A DNA stretch of 27,623 nt from Reticulitermes lucifugus. Its lineage: Eukaryota; Arthropoda; Insecta; Blattodea; Rhinotermitidae. How positions within the stretch are numbered: the first letter of the stretch is position 1; every line of letters starts with the position of its first letter. The stretch spans positions 1 to 27,623 of the forward strand of contig JAKCWW010007941.1 of the NCBI GenBank assembly GCA_026260175.1. Direction: 5' to 3'. The translations under genes were made by a program, and so were the position numbers. Positions 21,295-27,623 of the stretch are shown piece by piece. The notes beneath the pieces are model-generated. The model was not told where the DNA came from. It saw only the letters and a list, made by a program, of their open reading frames with translations, and did no database searches.

Positions 21295-22730
21295 AACTGG
21301 ATCAATAATTGATGTGAATCTGCTGGTTGAGCAGCACATAGCAGTATTACCGTATGCTTGTTTGGTCATCATCACATAGTCTGTTACAACAGGTCCATAG
21401 CCTCTTCCACCAAACTTGGTTCTCCGGAGAGTGTGATCTAGTGCTTCCTCTTTCAACTTCCAGTATCTTCTCATTTTCGTAAGGTCGGCCAGTAGCTGCT
21501 TACGTCTTCTTTTTCATCTTCATCTTCCTGTCCCTTGTATCTTCAATAACATGTTATAGAAGGCAGTTCCTATGCACGATTTGACAAATCCAGTTAGCCC
21601 TCCTTTGTTTTGTTGTATGTAGGATGTTCCTTTTCTCCTTGACTTTATATAATCTTCTCTTGGCAATACAACTGTGTGAGTTTTGGCCTGCTCAACAATT
21701 CTGCTCGACTTCATGCAATACTTCTTCACTCACATAATCAGTCCAGCTGATATAATCCATCCTACTCCAGCACCACATTGCAAAGCTTTCAAGGTATTTC
21801 TGATCTATTTTCTGAAGTGTCAAAGTTTCAGCTGTGCTTTAAATGTAGCATTTCACTAGTTTCTTCCTTAAATTTAAGTCCAGTTTGCTGGTGAAAAGGG
21901 TCTTCTTCATGTAGAATGCTGCTTGTGTCATGGCAATCCTGGATTTAATTTCATGTGTACATGTTGCATCATCTGTTATCAGGCTACCCAAATAGTTGAA
22001 ATATTCCACATTCTCCAGTTGTTTTTCATCTATCATAATCTACTGGGGATGGCTGCCTTGATATTCTCATTACCTTAGATTTTTCCACATTCGTTTCCAT
22101 TTCATAGCATCTTCCAACTTCAATTAGTCTGTCAATCATGTCCTGTAGTACCATTTCTTCTTTAGCCAGTTGCACAAGTCATCTACATATTTCAAGTGCA
22201 AATAACTTATCCTCCTATTTTGAAGTCTCTAAACCCTTCAAGAGCTTCCTTGGTAAGGTACTCGCTGTATAAGTTGAATGGAATTGATGAAAAACAGTGT
22301 GTTTTGTCTAACTGCTCTTCCAATCTTCACACTTCTTATCCTCTTGGTTCAGATGTTCTTTCACTCTCATCCATGTACAGTTTGCTGATAAATCTTTTGC
22401 ACCATTTGATACCAGTTTTCTTTATGATCGGCTTTATTTTGGTCCAGTTTACATGGTCAAATTCCTTCTCCCAGTCTAAGAAGCAAATACACACCTTTTC
22501 ATCTGGCTGCAAAGTTCATTCTGATATTATTCTCAGCATCCCAGTTGCATCTCTAGTGCCTTTTCTAAATCCAAACTGATGTTCTCCAAGAACCTCAATA
22601 TTCTTTTCAGTCCTTCCAAGTACCCTTGCCACTATCTTTGCTTCCTGTGCGATGAGGCTGAATGTGTGATGGTCACTGCATTTTGTAGCTTTCGGCTTCC
22701 TCTTTAAAATGCAATCATTGTAACTACTAT
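21295..22730 (-). pseudogene. 3' part of a non-LTR retrotransposon reverse transcriptase (relic)
   Basis: Read from 22730 downward with frameshifts, the minus strand gives the order of a non-LTR reverse transcriptase. GEHQFGFRKGTRDATGMLRI lies at about 22590-22530, followed by VCICFLDWEKEFDHVNWTK, FNLYSEYLTKEALEGF, the catalytic box YVDD (22189-22178) and QLENVEYFNYLGSLITDD. IKSRIAMTQAAFYMKKTLFT, LDLNLRKKLVKCYI and a C-terminal GYWKLKEEAL-type tail (RRYWKLKEEALDHTLRRTKF) to about 21295 complete it. The endonuclease and the 5' part are absent, as usual for 5'-truncated copies. Stops and frameshifts show it is inactive. From memory the family is abundant in cockroach and termite genomes. Confidence 0.85.
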
Positions 22731-23290
22731 TAAGTCTGCGTATTTGGTATAAAGTGTAATATGAAAAATAGTGAATGCATGGGATTACAAGTATCCTGAG
22801 AAATGGTATTACATCCTATGCAGATATTTTGAAACTGTAAGGCAGGATGACAACAAAATATGAGTTTTTGTTATTTTAGATTCCTGTTAAAAGGAACTGT
22901 AAAGCCGGTTACCAAACTGTCATGCAGTATAAAATATTAACATCTACTGTGTTCTGGAGTGTTGATATATAAGGTTTTTTGAGTGTTGTGATGGATAAAA
23001 ATTTTAAAAATGTGTAGCTTCTTTTCCCAGTTCTGTTATATTGAATCTTATATTATCATACTCAAGTGATACTGGACATGCAGAGAGAACTGTTCTATAA
23101 TATACCATAGTATGAAATTTATATGCAAGTGTGTAAAATTAAATGAAATACCGCCCCCAAGCTCATTGTTGTCTTTATCCTGGCTTCTACTTTTTAGAGG
23201 TCATGCCTAACTCTGTCAGCAGCTTGTTGGGATCTAGTCCTTATATTTTGAAATTGAGTGCCTGATTTCCTTATGAATAACAGTTAAAAG
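22731..23290. other. Intergenic or unresolved AT-rich DNA
   Basis: It lies between the retrotransposon relic and the hAT-like MITE. I see no gene, RNA or repeat. Confidence 0.5.
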
Positions 23291-23447
23291 CAGGGGTGCA
23301 CAAATTTCCCAAAAATCTAGGAGCCACCTGAAAATTTGAGGTGCCAGAAGGGTAACATGACACAGGTTCCATACTAAGGACCCACAAGTATTAGGCGCCA
23401 CCGTACAAAATTTAGTCACCCTAGCGCCCAGGATTTTTGCACCCCTG
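23291..23447. mobile_element. hAT-like MITE, copy 1 (157 bp)
   Basis: It begins CAGGGGTGCACAAAT and ends ATTTTTGCACCCCTG, inverted ends identical at 14 of 15 positions. The flanks GTTAAAAG (23283-23290) and GTTAAAAA (23448-23455) match at 7 of 8 bases, the 8-bp target duplication size of hAT elements. CAGGGGTG ends are also typical of hAT. It has no coding capacity. The second copy at 27045 shares the interior. Confidence 0.85.
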
Positions 23448-24209
23448 GTTAAAAATAGTATGAACTTAGAAACTAAATTTATATGAATACAGTTTTTCAA
23501 ATGCTTATGAAAAGATTGACTGGTGAAGATTGACGGTGCCTTTTTATTTAATGCCTTACAAAGAGCTTTTTACATGTGGGTTACTGCATTTATTGTGGAA
23601 TAGTAGTTAGTTGCTACGTAGTTGTAACGATTATGAATGCAGATCTGACTCTGATAAAATTGTGCTTTATGTCTTGTGTGAAACAAAATGTATGTTGTTG
23701 GTGCTAATTTTTTACTTTAAGAAAGACTATGAAATATTTCTGTAGGTCAGCCAATTCTTGATGGATCTGTTTAGCTACTGTTGAACATACTGAGTATGAA
23801 TCTCTCCCATCAGCAGTGATGATTAAATCACATTAAGAAAAGAAGTCTACAACACAGGTATATTTTTTAATAGTGACAACAGTGAAAACATCCCTCCATT
23901 ATATATCACCAGCTCCTGAAACAAGGAAATTTTAATGAGCAGGATTTTTTGTGTTAATAATTTATTTAAGGAACAACAAAGTATAAAACATTGAACTTCT
24001 ACGAGAACTTCCAGTATAAAAAAATCAATGAATGTCCACATTCATTGTATGAGTCTGGAACTCTTGAAACTTTGCTTCTTTTAAATGTACAGTGGCTGTC
24101 CAGGCCCATACTGCATTATGTTGAGAACCACATGAAAACAAACAGACAAGCCACTTTGTGTGAAAATGTTTCAATACAGATGCTTTAATCTTCTTCCTCT
24201 CACTTGTTA
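23448..24209. other. Unresolved AT-rich DNA between two MITEs
   Basis: No recognisable gene or repeat on either strand. Confidence 0.5.
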
Positions 24210-24213
24210 TTAA

Positions 24214-24440
24214 CCTTTTAAAGATCTATGTTTGGTTATGCCAATGCATGTAGGAAAACACCTCTAGAAATTTACTTTATATATTGAGGCAGCAGGGAAA
24301 TTACTGCAGTTTAAGACATGCTGCATAATCTGTGTTTTATTTTCCACAAAATGCCATGCATTTCCTAATTGTATCTTTTTCTGTTCAAATAATATTACTA
24401 ATGTGCCAAAATTTAAATACCCACCCCGGCAGTATAAAGG
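24214..24440. mobile_element. piggyBac-like MITE, copy B (227 bp)
   Basis: TTAA lies at 24210-24213 and 24441-24444. The ends CCTTTTAAAG and AGTATAAAGG form short inverted repeats. It is homologous along its length to 8060-8300, with small indels. Confidence 0.7.
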
Positions 24441-24444
24441 TTAA

Positions 24445-26024
24445 CATTTGTAATCTGAGTTTGCTCAAAAAAGTCCTATTGCTTTATGCATTTCACTGTA
24501 TTATTTTTCTTCATGAATGACGTTGTGCAGTTCAATCTAATACAGCTATATCCCAGTAAACATTGTGAAAATGTGCCATAGAAGCCACATGTGTACAGAA
24601 CAATGTATAGTCAAGTAATTTTCCCATTATAATTAATGTAATAGTTTGGGGATGCATTTCTATTGCATTTTTTTTTATATAAATTGTGGTGTAAAAACAA
24701 GAAGTGTGGATGACTTTGTATTGTTAAGAAATAAATAAGAAATCATTGAACCATTCTAAGCCTGTGACATCTTATGTATACCATCATGTGTGATTTTCAG
24801 TTTCCATGCCCACCAAAAATGACAAACAACCTCCTTCAGCTCTAAGGGCCTGTCCAGTCCTGTAATGGGATAGCTTTACCTTTTACTGCTAAAACATTTT
24901 GAATAAAAAAATTGGATAAGTTATTTTACATATTCTATTAGTTAAGCAATGTAAAAATACAAGGCACTGTCACCATGTGGGGAATGTGTTAATTTTTAAA
25001 GAATATAAGAATTAAATATTGTGCAAAGCAATGTTGTGTGGGGTATAGCTGTATATGTAAAAATACTTCCTCTTTTCTATGAGTAAATTAATTGCAGCTT
25101 TCAATAGTTTGTGTGTGGTTTTCATGGGGTTTACTTGTGTAACTGTGGAAGTATGGAATTCAGTATGAACATGAATTTCATGTGCTCTGTAACTGCCATT
25201 ATGATTATGTTTTAAATATCAGATTCTATGTTGGGAAGTCAGTCTTATTTGACATAGGTGGTCATATATATTTACCTTTTTATATAAGATTTTATATATC
25301 ATTGCTTGTGATGAAAATAATTCCTGTACTGCAAGGATATCATTCAGTTGGAATACAGTTTTACTAACAAAATAATTGCAACATTGAAATTTGTATGTCA
25401 CCATATGGGAACAGTATTTCATAAGATTTTTATTCTTGGAGACAACTAATTTTGTAGTAATTAAGTTTTTTGTTACTAATGAAAATGTTGTATTTATAGG
25501 TTGTTTTGCATGTGTTTGATGTGCAGTGAATGCTAAAGATATATGCAGTATGTGGCTCATTGTTTCTCAGTAGCAAGAAATTGAAACTCGCTTCAGTTGT
25601 CTCTGCTTATGACTCTTGTACATTACTCTGCTGAGGATAAGTTGAAACTTTCCTTTGTGTTGACAGACCTGTTTCATTGTAATGTTCCATGTTTCTTAAG
25701 ACGCTGAACATAAAACATGTATTATAAGAAATACGCATTTCTTGGGATTGCCTGTTGGTTCTCCTTTCCCATTTCAAAGAGTGTAGTATTTTGTTAAACA
25801 GTGCTGTCATTTGCTAAGGTTATGTAGCATCAATGGTAGCCAAATGAAATGTGAGTATGTAGCATTAGTGGAATGGAACTGACGAGGTAAGACAGAGGGA
25901 CTGAGAGAAAAACCTGTCCCACTGCCCTTTTACCCATCACAAATTCCACATGGAATAGCCAGAGATCGAACTCAGGCCTCGAGAATATGTCAGAATATGA
26001 AATGGTAAAAAAAGAAAAGGTAAC
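24445..26024. other. Unresolved DNA, with a possible SINE piece at its end
   Basis: Mostly AT-rich without recognisable genes. On the minus strand at about 25960-25985, GGCCTGAGTTCGATCTCTGG resembles a tRNA B-box region and may mark another SINE head. No domain was seen in the short open frames (25182-25367 plus, 25219-25560 minus). Confidence 0.45.
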
Positions 26025-26125
26025 GTTTTCCCTGTCCATGCCATTATGGCTTGTAGGGGATAGAGGTATATCTCCATGCGTTCGTAACCTTGACACTAGA
26101 TGGAGGTGAGTGGGTTCACTTCATG
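26025..26125 (-). repeat. SINE-like interspersed repeat, copy 3
   Basis: Plus-strand words CCATGCCATTATGGC, GGGGATAGAGGTATA, CGTAACCTTGACACTAGATG and AGGTGAGTGGG align with 6950-7035 in the same orientation. Confidence 0.55.
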
Positions 26126-27044
26126 CTCCAGCTGCTTTAAATGTCATGCCAGCTTTATCTGCCTAGGGTTAATCACTGTAGCAAATTAGATGAAAAACAT
26201 AAATTATGAAGCCCTTATTTATGTAATTTTCTCCATTCTGTCATCTTTGGTCCAGTTTCAGGCTGCAGGTTTTGGATGTGGATGTGTATCCACTCCAAAT
26301 TACCTATTGAAACATTCCCACACTGAGTATCGTGACTCCAAATATTGGAGGAATAAATTGAGAAATGACTTCTGTGACATCAATTGGTCACTTGCAAATT
26401 GTTTGAAGGAACAAATGTGCCTGTTGCCCGTAAATGATCATCATACATGTGATGTACATCTGATCCACTTCACAGTGTGTCATTTGTATGTAATGTGCTG
26501 CTGGAAGTCGCAGGTGTGTGCTATATCACATTGTGTAGTAGCGCTGATGGACTCATAGGGGAAACAGTTTTATTATTTTATTTCAAATGCGTAAGATTGC
26601 TAGTATGTGGACATATACAGGATGGTGTAAAAGTAGCTTGATTTTTCATGCTACCTCCATATTCAGATTGTAGTTCACACTGTGAAAACTTGGAAACTTA
26701 TACGTCCGTGTTACTGTATACATGTTTCACAAATGGTTCAGACTGGTGACCACCATGGAGCATGCTTGTGTCTGTAATGTAGTCTGGTCAAGGTTGCAGT
26801 ACCACTTAACTCGGTGCTAATGGCCCCTAATCCCAGAAGTTAACTACCTGCTGTAGCAACTCACAGGCTGACAACTACAGTGTTCCATGTATGCCACTCT
26901 GTGTATTTATTTAAAGCAGAGAAATACTGTGAAATGTTGCCTCCCCATGAGAAGTCTGTGTAGATATAAATGTACTATCAAACAGTATTTTGTAGGGAAA
27001 CACTGATAGCAGCCATTCTTGCCCAGGTTTTGCATGTAGTAAAC
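26126..27044. other. Unresolved DNA with an unassigned open frame
   Basis: A 122-codon plus-strand frame (26190-26558) is cysteine-rich but matches no family I know and lacks evidence of being a gene. At 26615-26640 the sequence ATACAGGATGGTGTAAAAGTAGCTTG resembles the first bases of a mariner-like element, but no transposase follows. Confidence 0.4.
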
Positions 27045-27214
27045 CAGGAGTGCACAAATTTTACAAAAATCGCAGAACCACCTCAAAATTCTAGATGCCA
27101 GAAGTGTGATATGTAGCAAGTGCCATTATGAGCACCCATAAATATTTGGCACCACTGTGCAAAATTTATTCACCCTGCCAGGGTGACCTGGTGCCTGGGG
27201 TTTGTGTACTCGTC
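27045..27214. mobile_element. hAT-like MITE, copy 2 (170 bp)
   Basis: It starts CAGGAGTGCACAAAT and ends TTTGTGTACTCGTC, a diverged version of the copy-1 ends. TAGTAAAC flanks both sides (27037-27044 and 27215-27222), a perfect 8-bp target duplication. The interior aligns with 23291-23447 (AACCACCT, GATGCCAGAAG, GCACCCAT, GGCACCACTGTGCAAAATTT). Confidence 0.88.
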
Positions 27215-27565
27215 TAGTAAACTACACTGGATCAGGAGGAGGAGGAAACCAAATATCTAGTGATGCTGCATGATATCCAAGCTGGACAAATTTCTCATCC
27301 ACACTGCTTCAAAAATCTAAAAACTGTACTGAAATAATTTAATTGCTTATTAATTATGAGTCTTTTACTGCTAGAAGAAAGGTGCTGTATGTACTTGTGA
27401 TGGGATGTGCCTTCACACATCTGTTGTATTATTTGCTGCTGTTGCACTTCATGGTGATTACTTTGTGCGCCTTAAAAGCACTGGTCACTAGCATCTGTGA
27501 ACTTGGAACGCTCTGTGCATTGGGAGAGATGAAAGAATTTTTTACACATGCCACGTGCATGCACA

Positions 27566-27569
<4 letters not shown>

Positions 27570-27623
<54 letters not shown>
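27570..27623. repeat. (CA)n microsatellite at window end
   Basis: At least 26 CA units run to the last base, preceded by a CACACGCGCAC variant. The long minus-strand cysteine/valine frame here is only the repeat translated. Confidence 0.97.

Noticed and set aside
27429-27620. Cysteine/valine repeat protein on the minus strand
   Set aside because: It is a translation of the CA microsatellite.
1-27623. CRISPR arrays, operons, bacterial defence genes, tRNA or rRNA genes
   Set aside because: All firm coding content is spliced animal sequence. The only regular array (35 bp, no spacers) is a minisatellite, and the tRNA-like boxes belong to SINE remnants.

Overview
The window carries the 3' two-thirds of one animal gene on the plus strand: an integrin beta subunit, most similar to the insect beta-PS/myospheroid (mys) type. 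Ten coding exons between 993 and 18732 join with consistent intron phases into an open frame of 604 complete codons plus stop. It runs from inside the ligand-binding beta-I domain to the cytoplasmic NPxY tail. The N-terminal exons (signal peptide, PSI, first part of the hybrid domain, MIDAS strand) lie before base 1.

The host looks like an insect. The protein follows the Drosophila beta-PS pattern most closely ([42 protein letters not shown]). The DNA is AT-rich with 0.7-4.2 kb introns, and several repeat types resemble ones I associate with cockroach and termite genomes, so Blattodea is my best guess. No species can be named from this alone.

Layout: 1-992 is intron with no recognisable exon. 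993-5453 holds two beta-I exons around a 4.2 kb intron. 7219-8809 completes beta-I, the second half of the hybrid domain and the start of the cysteine-rich leg. 9999-11808 encodes the I-EGF modules. 13864-15908 encodes the beta-tail domain. 16601-16740 encodes the transmembrane helix and proximal tail, and 18667-18732 the last 21 residues. From 18733 to 27623 there is 3'UTR and then intergenic or unresolved DNA with no convincing gene, but with transposon relics.

Mobile and repeat content: TTAA-flanked piggyBac-like MITEs (5510-5657, 7785-7938, 8060-8300, 24214-24440); two hAT-like MITEs, one with a perfect 8-bp target duplication (23291-23447, 27045-27214); a dead mariner-like DDE transposon (about 12190-13240); the 3' part of a non-LTR retrotransposon on the minus strand (about 21295-22730); tRNA-like SINE pieces; a perfect 56-bp palindrome and a separate 86-bp-arm inverted repeat in one intron; and several microsatellites.

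The most unusual signals are in the gene itself. Two exon 3' ends have been duplicated together with their splice donors: a six-copy 35-bp array at 11785-12002, and a 91-bp-offset duplication at 16692-16867. At the junction next to the first array, the normally conserved C-P-T-C pair is replaced by L-P-G-T, so both cysteines are missing together. I saw no bacterial, CRISPR or defence-type system.
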